Below are positions 35,866 through 44,168 of a stretch of DNA of 64,000 nucleotides, in pieces. Source of the stretch: Bradyrhizobium algeriense (GTDB lineage Bacteria; Pseudomonadota; Alphaproteobacteria; Rhizobiales; Xanthobacteraceae); NCBI RefSeq assembly GCF_003062295.1, contig NZ_PYCN01000026.1, positions 1 through 64,000 of the forward strand, in the 5' to 3' direction. Position 1 is the stretch's first letter. Each line of letters starts with the position of its first letter. The translations under genes and the position numbers were made by a program. The notes beneath the pieces are model-generated. The model did no database searches, was not told the DNA's origin, and saw only the letters and a list, made by a program, of their open reading frames with translations.

Positions 35866-37656
35866 CTAGCGGACCTTGACCGTTGCCATTTCCTGGCCAT
35901 CCGGCCCCATCACATGGGTCGAGCAGGCCAGGCATGGATCAAAGGAATGGATCGTGCGCAAGATTTCCAGCGGCTTCTCCGGATCAGCGATCGGCGTATC
36001 CATCAACGAGGCCTCAAATGCACCGATATTGCCGTTTGGATCACGCGGCGAGCCGTTCCATGTCGTCGGCACGACGCACTGGTAGTTGTCGATCTTGGTC
36101 TCCTTGATCTTGATCCAGTGCCCCAGCGCACCACGCGGCGCCTCGGTGAAACCGTAGCCCTTGGCTTCCTTCGGCCAGCTCTCCGGCTTCCATTTATCGA
36201 CGTTGGCGGTAGCGGTGTCACCCGTTTTGATATGCGCCATAAGCTTGTCCTGGAAATAGCGCATCTGGTGCGCGGCCCATTGGCATTCGAGCGCACGCGC
36301 CGCAGTGCGGCCGAGCGTCGAGAAGAGTGCAGCGAAGGGTAGATCGAGCGTCTTCAGCAGCTTCTCGGTCGGCTCCTTGAATTCCGCTTTGCCTTGCGCG
36401 TGACCTATGATGTATCGCGCCAGCGGTCCCACCTCGACGGCGTTGCCGCGCCAGCGCGGCGCCTTGATCCAGGAATACTTGCCGCCTTCGTCGAGCTCCT
36501 TGATGTGGGTCCTGGTGCCCTTGACGTTGGGCCCGAGCTGGAAATTCGGCTCGGTGATACCACCCCAGGGATGCAGCCCCCTGGTTTCATCGGGATATTT
36601 GTACCAGGAATGGGCGACGAACTCCTGGATCTGCTCGGGATCGCCGTGATCGATCGGCAGGACTTCGCTGAAATTGCCATTGAGGATCACGCCGCGCGGC
36701 AGCTTGAGGTTTTTTGCGGAATAATCATTGGCGTTCTCGGGAATGTCGCCATAGGACATTATGCTCTTACCCGAGAGACCACCGCCATAGAGCCAGTCTT
36801 TGTAGAAGGAGCCAATCACGGCAACGTCGGGCAGATAAACCTGCTCGACGAATTCGATCGAACGGCAAATGATCGAGGATACCAGGTTCAGCCGCTCCAT
36901 ATTGATGGCGCTCACTGCACCGGTACCATCGACATTGATGGCACAGGCCACGCCACCGACCAGCCAATTCGGATGCGGGTTCTTGCCGCCATAGATGGCG
37001 TGAATCTTGACGACGTCCTTCTGGAAGTCGAGCGCTTCCAGATAATGCGCCAAGGCCATCAGGTTCGCTTCCGGCGGAAGCTTGTAGGCCGGATGCCCCC
37101 AATAGGCATTCTTAAACGGGCCGAGCTGCCCTGATTCAACGAACTTGGTGAGCCTGATCTGCAGATGTTTGAAATAGCCTGGCGATGAGAGCGGCCAGGA
37201 CGAGACCGATTGCGCCAACGCAGAGGTCGCCTTGGGATCGGCCTTGAGGGCGGAAATCACGTCGACCCAATCCAGCGCGTGCAGGTGATAGAAGTGCACA
37301 AGATGATCGTGCACCTGCAGGCAGAGCTGCATGATATTGCGGATCGAATTAGCATTCTCTGGAATGGTGATGCCCAGCGCGTTCTCCACCGCGCGTACCG
37401 AGGTGAGCGCATGTGTGCCGGTGCAGACGCCGCAAATCCGCTCGGTGAACGCCCAGGCATCGCGAGGATCGCGTCCACGCAGGATCGTCTCGATGCCGCG
37501 CCACATAGTTCCGGATGAGACCGCGTTGCGGATCACATTGTCGGAATCGAGATTGACCTCCACGCGGAGGTGGCCTTCGACCCGGGTCAGCGGATCGATG
37601 ACAATGCGTTTGCCGGAATGGTCGAGTTTGAACCCATTGGGTGTCTGGGTGCCCAT
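35866..37656 (-). CDS. hupL: Uptake [NiFe]-hydrogenase large subunit HupL
   Basis: HupL (596 aa) holds the NiFe active site that oxidises H2 in the periplasm. The two nickel-ligand motifs are intact: RICGVCTGTHALTSV near residue 73 and SFDPCLACSTHVMGPDGQEM near the end. The tail after the His (VMGPDGQEMATVKVR) is the peptide HupD removes. DPLTRVEGHLRVEV and TMWRGIETILRGRDPRDAWA are group 1 markers. It has no signal peptide and is exported with HupS. Only 20 bases separate it from hupS, and hupC follows after 11. Confidence 0.97.
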   Translation of the reverse strand: MGTQTPNGFKLDHSGKRIVIDPLTRVEGHLRVEVNLDSDNVIRNAVSSGTMWRGIETILRGRDPRDAWAFTERICGVCTGTHALTSVRAVENALGITIPENANSIRNIMQLCLQVHDHLVHFYHLHALDWVDVISALKADPKATSALAQSVSSWPLSSPGYFKHLQIRLTKFVESGQLGPFKNAYWGHPAYKLPPEANLMALAHYLEALDFQKDVVKIHAIYGGKNPHPNWLVGGVACAINVDGTGAVSAINMERLNLVSSIICRSIEFVEQVYLPDVAVIGSFYKDWLYGGGLSGKSIMSYGDIPENANDYSAKNLKLPRGVILNGNFSEVLPIDHGDPEQIQEFVAHSWYKYPDETRGLHPWGGITEPNFQLGPNVKGTRTHIKELDEGGKYSWIKAPRWRGNAVEVGPLARYIIGHAQGKAEFKEPTEKLLKTLDLPFAALFSTLGRTAARALECQWAAHQMRYFQDKLMAHIKTGDTATANVDKWKPESWPKEAKGYGFTEAPRGALGHWIKIKETKIDNYQCVVPTTWNGSPRDPNGNIGAFEASLMDTPIADPEKPLEILRTIHSFDPCLACSTHVMGPDGQEMATVKVR

Positions 37657-37676
37657 CGTTGTCCTTCTGAATTCGA

Positions 37677-38768
37677 TTATTTTTCCTGAGCTACTCGGCC
37701 CGGTTTACGGGTCAGCCGCTTCACGGCCGTGACCGCCGCGTGCGCGGCAACGGCTAGGCCGACCGCGCCAGCAGCGGCCATGCCGATTTGATCGGCGTTG
37801 GCCTCGATGCCGAATTGCTTGATGGTCGTCAGTCGATCGTAAAACGAGCCCTTGTCCCAAAAGCCATCTTCGGAGCAGCCGAAGCAGCCGTGGCCGGATT
37901 GGATCGGGAAGGAAACGCCGCCGTTCCACCGAACGGCCGAGCAGGCGTTGTAGGTGGTCGGCCCCTTGCAGCCCATCTTGTAGAGGCAATAGCCCTTGCG
38001 CGCTGACTCGTCGTCCCACACCTCGACAAACTGGCCGGCGTCGAAATGGGGACGCCGATAGCACTTGTCGTGGATGCGCTGGGAATAGAACATCTTTGGA
38101 CGCCCTTGGCGGTCGAGCTCGGGAAGCTTTCCGAACGTGGTGATGAATGTCACCAAGGCGGTCATGACCTCTGCGATGGGCGGGCAGCCGGGCACCTTGA
38201 TGATCGGTTTGTTCGTGATCACTTTATCGATCGGCGTCGCCCCAGTCGGGTTGGGCTTGGCCGCCTGCACGCAACCCCAGGACGCACAAGTCCCCCAAGC
38301 GATGATCGCCATGCAATCTTCCGCCATCGCCCTGAGCTTTTCGACGAACGGCTTGCCGCCATCAATGCAGAACATGCCGCCTTCGTTCAGCGGCGGATTG
38401 CCTTCAACGGCAAGCACATACTCGCCCTTGTACTTGGCGCGGGTCTCCTCGAGGATGGCTTCGGCCTGGTGTCCTGCCGCCGCCATGATCAGGGCGTCAT
38501 AATCCAGCGAGATCATCGACAGCACCACGTCTTTGACGAGCGGATGGGCCGAGCGGATAAAGCTTTCCGAACAGCAGGTGCATTCGAGCCCGTGCATCCA
38601 GATCACGGGCACACGCGGCTTTGTCTCCAGCGCGTTGGCAATCTGGCTTGCCGCGAGCGGACCGAGCCCGAGGCTCGTTGCCGTCAAACTGCAGAATTTG
38701 TGGAAACTGCGACGCGTGATACCCTGACGTCTGATGACGCCGTAAAACGTTTCCGCTGCCCCGCCCAT
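37677..38768 (-). CDS. hupS: Uptake [NiFe]-hydrogenase small subunit HupS
   Basis: HupS (363 aa) carries three iron-sulfur clusters from the active site to HupC. The Tat signal ITRRSFHKFC is at residues ~17-26, with cleavage near IANALE. Cluster ligands are in WMHGLECTCCSESF, IAWGTCASWGCVQA, KVPGCPP, CYRRPHFDAGQ...CLYKMGCKGPTTYNAC and HGCFGCSEDGFWD. A C-terminal hydrophobic helix (AAAGAVGLAVAAHAAVTAV) anchors it. ATG 38768 follows GGGGAAGA; the frame opens 27 codons upstream. It is the first gene of the operon, behind a sigma-54 type promoter. Confidence 0.97.
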   Translation of the reverse strand: MGGAAETFYGVIRRQGITRRSFHKFCSLTATSLGLGPLAASQIANALETKPRVPVIWMHGLECTCCSESFIRSAHPLVKDVVLSMISLDYDALIMAAAGHQAEAILEETRAKYKGEYVLAVEGNPPLNEGGMFCIDGGKPFVEKLRAMAEDCMAIIAWGTCASWGCVQAAKPNPTGATPIDKVITNKPIIKVPGCPPIAEVMTALVTFITTFGKLPELDRQGRPKMFYSQRIHDKCYRRPHFDAGQFVEVWDDESARKGYCLYKMGCKGPTTYNACSAVRWNGGVSFPIQSGHGCFGCSEDGFWDKGSFYDRLTTIKQFGIEANADQIGMAAAGAVGLAVAAHAAVTAVKRLTRKPGRVAQEK

Positions 38769-38814
38769 AAATTCTTCCCCGAGATCTGTTAGCGACGACT
38801 TGCTGACGCTAGGG

Positions 38815-38832
38815 TAGCAAGAAGCAGGCCAA
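38815..38832 (-). promoter_or_regulatory. Sigma-54 type (-24/-12) promoter of hupS
   Basis: The coding strand reads TTGGCCTGCTTCTTGCTA, with GG and GC separated by ten bases, the RpoN spacing. Transcription would start near 38805, about 35 bases before the hupS ATG. In Bradyrhizobium the hup promoter is known to be RpoN-dependent, activated by HoxA in free-living cells. Confidence 0.65.
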
Positions 38833-38849
38833 CACCACACGTAAAACAC

Positions 38850-38863
38850 TTGAGAGATACCAA
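38850..38863 (-). promoter_or_regulatory. Imperfect FixK-type box upstream of hupS
   Basis: Reads TTGGTATCTCTCAA on the coding strand (TTGAGAGATACCAA on the plus strand), one mismatch from TTG(A/C)-N6-(T/G)CAA. It lies 18 bases upstream of the -24 element. A role for FixK2 in symbiotic hup expression is known in B. japonicum, but this site is only a candidate. Confidence 0.35.
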
Positions 38864-39232
38864 GCCGTTTCCAGAAGAAGCGCTCAAATTAGTCACGCAA
38901 GGGCGATGAGAGCCGGGGAAACGGAACGCATTCAATCAGAAAGCGGCAAGTAAGCTGCCGGCTTTAGCTCGGTGGCTTTGCGATCAGTCCTCCGTACACA
39001 TCACGCAGGGCCGAACGAACGCACGATATTCTGGTCGCAGCGTCTGCATGACCAAGTCGCTGTTCGACACTGTCTGATAGGTAACCATCACCTCAATGGG
39101 GGCATCGCCACGTCTTTACTCGTCGAGCTCACCTTCCGCGCTTCCGCGACGCCGCGCTTCTCTTGGTCGTCGCGCGCCGAAATCCTAGCGCCTCCACCTT
39201 CTTCAGCTTTTCACGAAGCTGGTCCCTCAGGA
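38864..39232. other. Upstream region of hupS, no gene seen
   Basis: About 370 bases without a convincing gene. Activator (HoxA or NifA) and IHF sites would be expected within the part next to hupS, but I cannot name one; no clear TGT-N10-ACA NifA site was found. hupUV and hoxA are not in this window. Confidence 0.4.
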
Positions 39233-39763
39233 TTAGACTGGATTATCCAGGTTCACAATGTCGTCTATCATGTGAGGTGGGTCATCCCGGCCGGTGAGCC
39301 GCTTATCGTAGAAAATCACTGCATATCCGTGCAACATCCCTTCCTTGCGGCGAACGTAGCCAGCCGTCTCATAAAGCCTTTGAGCCCCTACTTGGATATT
39401 TGTCGTGTCGAGAATTATCCACTTGAATCCTAGAGCACCGGCTAGCGATTCCAATTCACTAAGAATCCTCCTCCCAAGCCCTCGTCGGTGAAAGGCAGGA
39501 TCGACCCGCATCCGCTTCAGCTCTGCGACATCACCGTCAACAGGTTTCAATCCACCCATGGCAACGAGTCGGGAACCAATATGCGCAACCACGAAGTCTC
39601 CGCCTGACGCGATGTATACTTCTCCAATGTTGCGTAGATCATCCTCCCACGCTCCTTCCGGGCCACGCACACCAACATCCTCCGATGCGCTTCTATGCAT
39701 ATGCCATACATCATCAGTATCCCCTGACTCAAACCGACGAAAGATCACCTCGTCTTGAGACAT
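39233..39763 (-). CDS. GNAT-family N-acetyltransferase
   Basis: A 176-residue acetyltransferase. AELKRMRVDPAFHRRGLGRR carries beta-4 and the acetyl-CoA pyrophosphate loop (HRRGLG), and GFKWIILDTTNIQVGAQRLY then ETAGYVRRKEG completes the fold. ATG 39763 starts MSQDEVIFRRFESGDTDDVW, normal for the family. The substrate is unknown. It lies 57 bases downstream of the PrnB-like gene on the same strand and could be co-transcribed. Confidence 0.85.
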   Translation of the reverse strand: MSQDEVIFRRFESGDTDDVWHMHRSASEDVGVRGPEGAWEDDLRNIGEVYIASGGDFVVAHIGSRLVAMGGLKPVDGDVAELKRMRVDPAFHRRGLGRRILSELESLAGALGFKWIILDTTNIQVGAQRLYETAGYVRRKEGMLHGYAVIFYDKRLTGRDDPPHMIDDIVNLDNPV

Positions 39764-39819
39764 CGAACATCACCTTTCGACCGGTGTCGGGCGCCGCACG
39801 TCTGGCGCATACCGTCAGC

Positions 39820-41031
39820 TTACGGACGCGCCGCCGTTAATAGCCGCTGTGAAAGGACAACCTCAACACTTTCCGACGCCTCAACTCCGACAGTTGGACG
39901 ACCCGGTTCAACCGTATACTTTAAGGCAGTAATACGGTGCATCCGGGTGAACTGATCCAGCGCATAAACACAAGACGCGCGCAGGTTTCCGATTTCATTG
40001 CCGTGGCGTTCCATGACGGACGAAATGGTTGCAGACTTAGGAAAGTCCGCTTTCCCTTCTAGCCAAGTTGGCGTGAGCTCCGCGCTTCTATTGTCCGGTG
40101 ACAACCAGCGGAACACCTCGTGAATGCATCCCTGCGGATAGTATTCGGACAGCCGATATACATCCCTATAAAACTGCGGCCTCTGTTGGAAGAGTTCTTC
40201 ACCGACCAGTAGCACCGAGACCGCCACTATGCGGGCAGAGAACCGGCCGCTCGGGCCAAGCCTGTTCTTGTAAGGGTTCTTTCCGTAAAACACACGGAAT
40301 TGGCCAAATAGGTCAGGCGACATATGTTCGTAAAAGCGGGTCAGAACATTATTTGCTGACTCAAGGCGCTCCAAGCATACCGCAAGACATTGACGAGCGT
40401 CCGCGCCAGCCGCGTCACGCAATTCAAGTAGAGCGTCGATTGCTAGCTGTAGCTCGCTCTCGATGAGTTGGTGACCTAAGCAAAAATCTCGCTCCTCGAC
40501 CCCGGCCGCGCCGAGGCAATACACGCGTGGATCGCTCTGCACCGGGTTCGCAAGGATCATATCTTCATACGAGAGGACCTCAATGCTAGGCTGCCGATGA
40601 CAACTTAAGCAGGCAAGACGGCTCAGCTCCTCTCCCACCGTCAACTCCGCGTCCACGGGATCAAGACCGGCAAACGCTGACATCTGATAAGCACAGTTGA
40701 CGAGATACTGGATGTCTGTCTTAGCGATCGCGAAGTCGGGCTGCGGCAGATTCAGCAGCTGTACCTCATAGTCAGTCGATGCAATCATCGCGTTGACGCT
40801 GCGTCCAAGAGCCTTGACCCCTTCATCTGGCCGTTTACTGCCTTTGATCTCGGCAATGCAGTGCGGAAGCTGATCGGCGACAAAATTGCTGACAAGCCCA
40901 AGCGGGCGTTTTCGCTGCCCGCGATCAATGCTATCGGCAAGATGAGAAAATATCTGCTGCTCCCGATAGGGCGGCGGCTCCGGAGTGGAAAGGGATAAAC
41001 TATGGATCATAGACGAGCGCCCCGATTTCAT
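39820..41031 (-). CDS. PrnB/indoleamine-2,3-dioxygenase-superfamily protein
   Basis: A 403-residue, probably haem-binding protein. By eye it resembles PrnB (pyrrolnitrin pathway, DUF1864): HMSPDLFGQFRVFYGKNPYK and RLGPSGRFSARIVAVSVLLV parallel PrnB's FISPQVFYDELRPFYEP...YLGPGA...LFVLEHVL. HGNEIGNLRASCVYALDQFT follows near the C-terminus. The N-terminal half contains LACLSCHRQPSIEVLSYEDM with two close cysteines. ATG 41031 overlaps the stop of the radical SAM gene (ATGA), so the two are coupled. The substrate is unknown; a haem-dependent oxygenase or haem-handling role is inference. Base composition is visibly more AT-rich than the cob and hup genes. Confidence 0.55.
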   Translation of the reverse strand: MKSGRSSMIHSLSLSTPEPPPYREQQIFSHLADSIDRGQRKRPLGLVSNFVADQLPHCIAEIKGSKRPDEGVKALGRSVNAMIASTDYEVQLLNLPQPDFAIAKTDIQYLVNCAYQMSAFAGLDPVDAELTVGEELSRLACLSCHRQPSIEVLSYEDMILANPVQSDPRVYCLGAAGVEERDFCLGHQLIESELQLAIDALLELRDAAGADARQCLAVCLERLESANNVLTRFYEHMSPDLFGQFRVFYGKNPYKNRLGPSGRFSARIVAVSVLLVGEELFQQRPQFYRDVYRLSEYYPQGCIHEVFRWLSPDNRSAELTPTWLEGKADFPKSATISSVMERHGNEIGNLRASCVYALDQFTRMHRITALKYTVEPGRPTVGVEASESVEVVLSQRLLTAARP

Positions 41032-42503
41032 CGAAAGACAGCTTGCATTTCTGCACTTGACCCGTATCTTGCGGCCGGCGAGTAGTCGTGTTTTTCGAGC
41101 AGATCGGTTCGCTTGTCTGTTATCCTGCCATCGTTGTACGCGACCCGCTCAAGCACATTGTCGGAGAAAAATAGCAGCGAAACAGCGCCCGAGTTGATAT
41201 TGCCGGCGGCAGTTAACGACAGCACGCCATCGTTTGAGATGCAGACGAGACCCGCCTCCCTTAAGATTTCAAGCTCGCGGCAAAAGTATTCTTCAACCGA
41301 TACTCCAAATTCCCGCTCGAATCGGGAGAGCAACACTCCGCTGCTTCGCAAAGCAAACATTAACGTTCGGCGCATAAGGTCGTCCTGCGACAGTACAACA
41401 CCCCTCCACACTGGCTTCTCGCCTGCCTCAACCCTAGAGAGGTAGCGATCTAAGTCTGCCTCGTTATAGAACTGGCACTGGCTCATGTAACCAAATCCGC
41501 CAACCCCAAACGGGACAAGATTATTGTCGTTCCAGGAATCGTACTTACGGCGCTGTTGAACGGAGTGCGGCTGCGACCTCTTAGTCCAATAGAAAATCGG
41601 CCCGTGGCGATAGCCGAGTTTAGTGAGGATGTGCTCTGCCATAAAGTGCATTATGATGCGCTCTTTAGCCCCGGCGAATTGATATCGTCCTCTAGCCAAA
41701 TGGCGGGCCACGGGGTCAGTCGATTTAAACATCAATGGGAATACATTGAACTTCTCTATTCCCATGTCCAATAGGCCGATAATTGAGTCGTACCAGCTTC
41801 GGAGCGTTTGCTGCGGCAGCCCATACATGAGGTCAAGCGACAGGTTCTCAACGCCCATTTCATTCAGCAATTTTACGGTTTGTATCACCTCCTCCACACC
41901 GTGCCCGCGGTTCAGTATGCGCAAAATATTCCAGTCTAGACTTTGAACGCCCAGTACGAAGCGGTTTACCCCACCTCTAAGTAGAGTGGATATGCGATCC
42001 GCAGCGTCCGCATGCTTCACAAGAGAGGGATGCAATTCGAAACTTACTTCGGCCCTCGATAAATCAAAGCGCTGATTAGTCATATCAAATAGCGTTTTGA
42101 GTTGATGGTTGGTCAAAAACGAGGGAGTGCCACCTCCAAAAAAAGCAGTCTCAACATCTCTGCCAGCAAGCGCCGCATCTGACCAACTCATCTCCTTATT
42201 CAAAGCCACCAAATAACGTTCCACTCGCTCGGAAGATGGATTGATTTCCTTGGCGAAGTGGCAAAAGGTGCAATACTGATTACAGAAGGGGATGTGGAAA
42301 TAGAGATCAATTGACGACGCGACCTGAGTCAACAACCTTTCGGCATTCAGGTCCCCCATTGCCTTGAGAGGCGGATAGGTGCCGACGAGATAATCGTTGT
42401 GCGTATCAAGGTGCAAGTTTCGCGATCTCAACATGTCTAGGTTGATCTCGTACGAACGGTCGATCGCGAATTCCAGGGCCTCGGAATAGCTTGGCGCGTT
42501 CAT
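41028..42503 (-). CDS. HemN-like radical SAM protein
   Basis: A 491-residue radical SAM enzyme of the HemN/HemW/class C methyltransferase group. The cluster motif HIPFCNQYCTFCHF (CxxxCxxC) is followed by FFGGGTPSFL (SAM-binding), SFELHPSL, RFVLGVQSLDWNILRILNRG and NLSLDLMYGLPQQTL. A HemN-type C-terminal winged domain follows (ALRSSGVLLSRFEREFGVSV). ATG 42503 is preceded by AAAGGAGT at nine bases. The 50-residue N-terminal extension and the partner gene differ from coproporphyrinogen dehydrogenase, so another tetrapyrrole-like or peptide substrate is possible. A perfect FixK/FNR box lies about 280 bases upstream. Confidence 0.8.
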   Translation of the reverse strand: MNAPSYSEALEFAIDRSYEINLDMLRSRNLHLDTHNDYLVGTYPPLKAMGDLNAERLLTQVASSIDLYFHIPFCNQYCTFCHFAKEINPSSERVERYLVALNKEMSWSDAALAGRDVETAFFGGGTPSFLTNHQLKTLFDMTNQRFDLSRAEVSFELHPSLVKHADAADRISTLLRGGVNRFVLGVQSLDWNILRILNRGHGVEEVIQTVKLLNEMGVENLSLDLMYGLPQQTLRSWYDSIIGLLDMGIEKFNVFPLMFKSTDPVARHLARGRYQFAGAKERIIMHFMAEHILTKLGYRHGPIFYWTKRSQPHSVQQRRKYDSWNDNNLVPFGVGGFGYMSQCQFYNEADLDRYLSRVEAGEKPVWRGVVLSQDDLMRRTLMFALRSSGVLLSRFEREFGVSVEEYFCRELEILREAGLVCISNDGVLSLTAAGNINSGAVSLLFFSDNVLERVAYNDGRITDKRTDLLEKHDYSPAARYGSSAEMQAVFR

Positions 42504-42603
42504 GCTTTGGGACTCCTTTAGTTTTCGTGTGCAGGAAAGCCGCGATAGCAGCTGCGGCGGCGTCCATCAGTTTCTTCTTTGGCTCGTTACTGAAGCAGCA
42601 CAT
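42406..42603 (-). CDS. Possible small ORF overlapping the radical SAM start
   Basis: A 65-codon frame from ATG 42603 begins MCCFSNEPKKKLMDAAAAAI and then AAFLHTKTKGVPKHERAKLF, overlapping the first 98 bases of the radical SAM gene in another frame. The upstream ribosome-binding site is weak. It could be a leader, a coupled small protein or a chance frame. Confidence 0.25.
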   Translation of the reverse strand: MCCFSNEPKKKLMDAAAAAIAAFLHTKTKGVPKHERAKLFRGPGIRDRPFVRDQPRHVEIAKLAP

Positions 42604-42782
42604 TTCGATCAGCCACCTGCATTCGCCTCCCACTGGACCCCGATCAGATCGCACGTCGCGATGCGCTCAGCGAGACGCGCGGGATGACTAGAGATTGTCG
42701 AGGACAGGCAGGTGTCGCGGCCAACGCGAATATTCTTCGTGCGTTGCGAAACCTGACGGCACTCAGTGCGGCGTCTCGGGTG

Positions 42783-42796
42783 TTGATTTGGATCAA
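42783..42796. promoter_or_regulatory. Perfect FixK/FNR box
   Basis: TTGATTTGGATCAA matches TTGAT-N4-ATCAA exactly and is nearly identical to the classical FixK box. Being palindromic it could serve either strand. The nearest strong gene is the radical SAM gene 280 bases to the left; a plus-strand frame at 42844 has a fair ribosome-binding site but no recognised product. No clear -10 was found on either side. Confidence 0.7.
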
Positions 42797-42859
42797 TCGA
42801 GTAAAGTTCATTTAGCTCCTGCGCCAACGACTGGGAGAGCGGCATGGTCGTGCGGATCA

Positions 42860-43592
42860 TTTACCTTGTCCCAGCAATCGACGTGCCACCAAGCACGTTG
42901 TGCGAGCCTTGCTTGAAGAGTCAAAATCATGTGCTTCGCGCCGCGGCGACGGAATACTTGCGCCTCGGCGTCGGTTTCCGGACATACGCGTCTTCAACCG
43001 GACACGCCGAACACGACACCACGGAGCATCGAATGACGATGGTCGTCTCTCGACGAGCTCAGTTGCCCCTTTCGGCGGCCGACCGGGAAGTCAGCACTGG
43101 GGGAGCGATGCTGCTTCACATCGCACCAGCTTATGGTTATTCTCGCTGTTGGCCTGATCATATCAGCCAGTGGTATAGGTTGCCGGCGATTTAGCCGTTA
43201 AGCCTGCAAAGCATGTCTCTACGCGGGACAGCTTGCCGCGCCCGCGACGACGCGCAGGAGATCCCCCGGCGACCGTTCGAGACGTTCGGGAGCTCAGTTA
43301 GCTCGACGCCCGACGCATCCGCAGGCCGGCTGATGTCGATTCCAGAACAGGGGCCGATGGCAATCAGCGCGGGCGCCCATCGCCGTCGCATTAACAAGGC
43401 ACGAGCGCGGTCATGAAAAACCGGCCCTGACGCCAGGCAACAACGCGCCTTCCTTGCACGGCGGCGGCGCCGGGAGGAGTTGAGATACGCATTTTGCTCC
43501 GGCTGTGATATCAGTCCTTGGTCGCGGTAAACCGTCCGCGGGCGAATGTTCAAGATGTTTCTCGCATTGATAAGCATCTCGGAGATATGGGA
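42860..43592. other. No recognisable gene between the radical SAM unit and the cob locus
   Basis: About 730 bases. A plus frame at 42844-43194 (MVVRIIYLVPAIDVPPSTLC) is open for 116 codons with a GGGAGAG site upstream, but I see no family motif. The region marks the change from AT-richer accessory DNA to the GC-rich cob genes. Confidence 0.35.
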
Positions 43593-44168
43593 ATGGAAGG
43601 GGAAGCCTTTCTTTGGTTGGTCCGGCATGCGGTCGTCGATTCTATCGAAGGAACGATCTCCCCTTCGGGCGCTCCGGCCGATCTCAGCGATCGGGCGCAT
43701 TTGGAAGCCGTGCGAAGGCGCTTGCCGCGGGTCGCCGCAAGCTATGCGAGTCCGTCTCAACGAACTCTCGATACCGCGCGCGCATTCGAGCTTGATCCAA
43801 TCCTGGTGCCTGAGTTTCGGGAGCAGGACTTCGGGGATTGGACCGGCCGACGTCACGACGATCTCGCCGCTCTCGGAGAAGAAGGGTACGCCGAGTTCTG
43901 GAAGGATCCCGCTCGTTCAAGCCCACCCGGCGGCGAGAGCTTCGAAGATCAAATTGCGAGGGTTCGGGATGGACTTCGTAAAATAGCTGCTGGTCCAGCA
44001 ACGCTCGTCGTGCATTCCGGCACTATTCGCGCCGCGCTCTGCGTAGCCCTCGACATCGCACCGCAAGCAGCGTTGCGCTTTGTTATCGATCCGCTGTCGA
44101 TCACCCGAATTGATCGGCTACGGAACAATTGGCGGATTGTGTCGGTCAATCAGAATGTCGCGTTATGA
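43593..44168 (+). CDS. Histidine phosphatase family protein, probable alpha-ribazole phosphatase
   Basis: A 191-residue phosphatase of the type that removes the phosphate from alpha-ribazole-5'-phosphate or adenosylcobalamin-5'-phosphate (CobC in Salmonella naming). The catalytic motif FLWLVRHAVVD is at the N-terminus. SPSQRTLDTARAF, LVPEFREQDFGDWTGRRHDD and LVVHSGTIRAALCVAL (second His) follow. ATG 43593 has GGAG eight bases upstream; ATG 43587 is possible. It converges on cobT with a 6-base 3' overlap, which supports the cobalamin role. Confidence 0.75.
   Translation: MEGEAFLWLVRHAVVDSIEGTISPSGAPADLSDRAHLEAVRRRLPRVAASYASPSQRTLDTARAFELDPILVPEFREQDFGDWTGRRHDDLAALGEEGYAEFWKDPARSSPPGGESFEDQIARVRDGLRKIAAGPATLVVHSGTIRAALCVALDIAPQAALRFVIDPLSITRIDRLRNNWRIVSVNQNVAL

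Noticed and set aside
42609..42860. 83-codon minus frame before the radical SAM unit as a gene
   Set aside because: A perfect FixK box lies inside it, no strong ribosome-binding site is seen, and the product is unrecognised; mentioned only as part of a finding.
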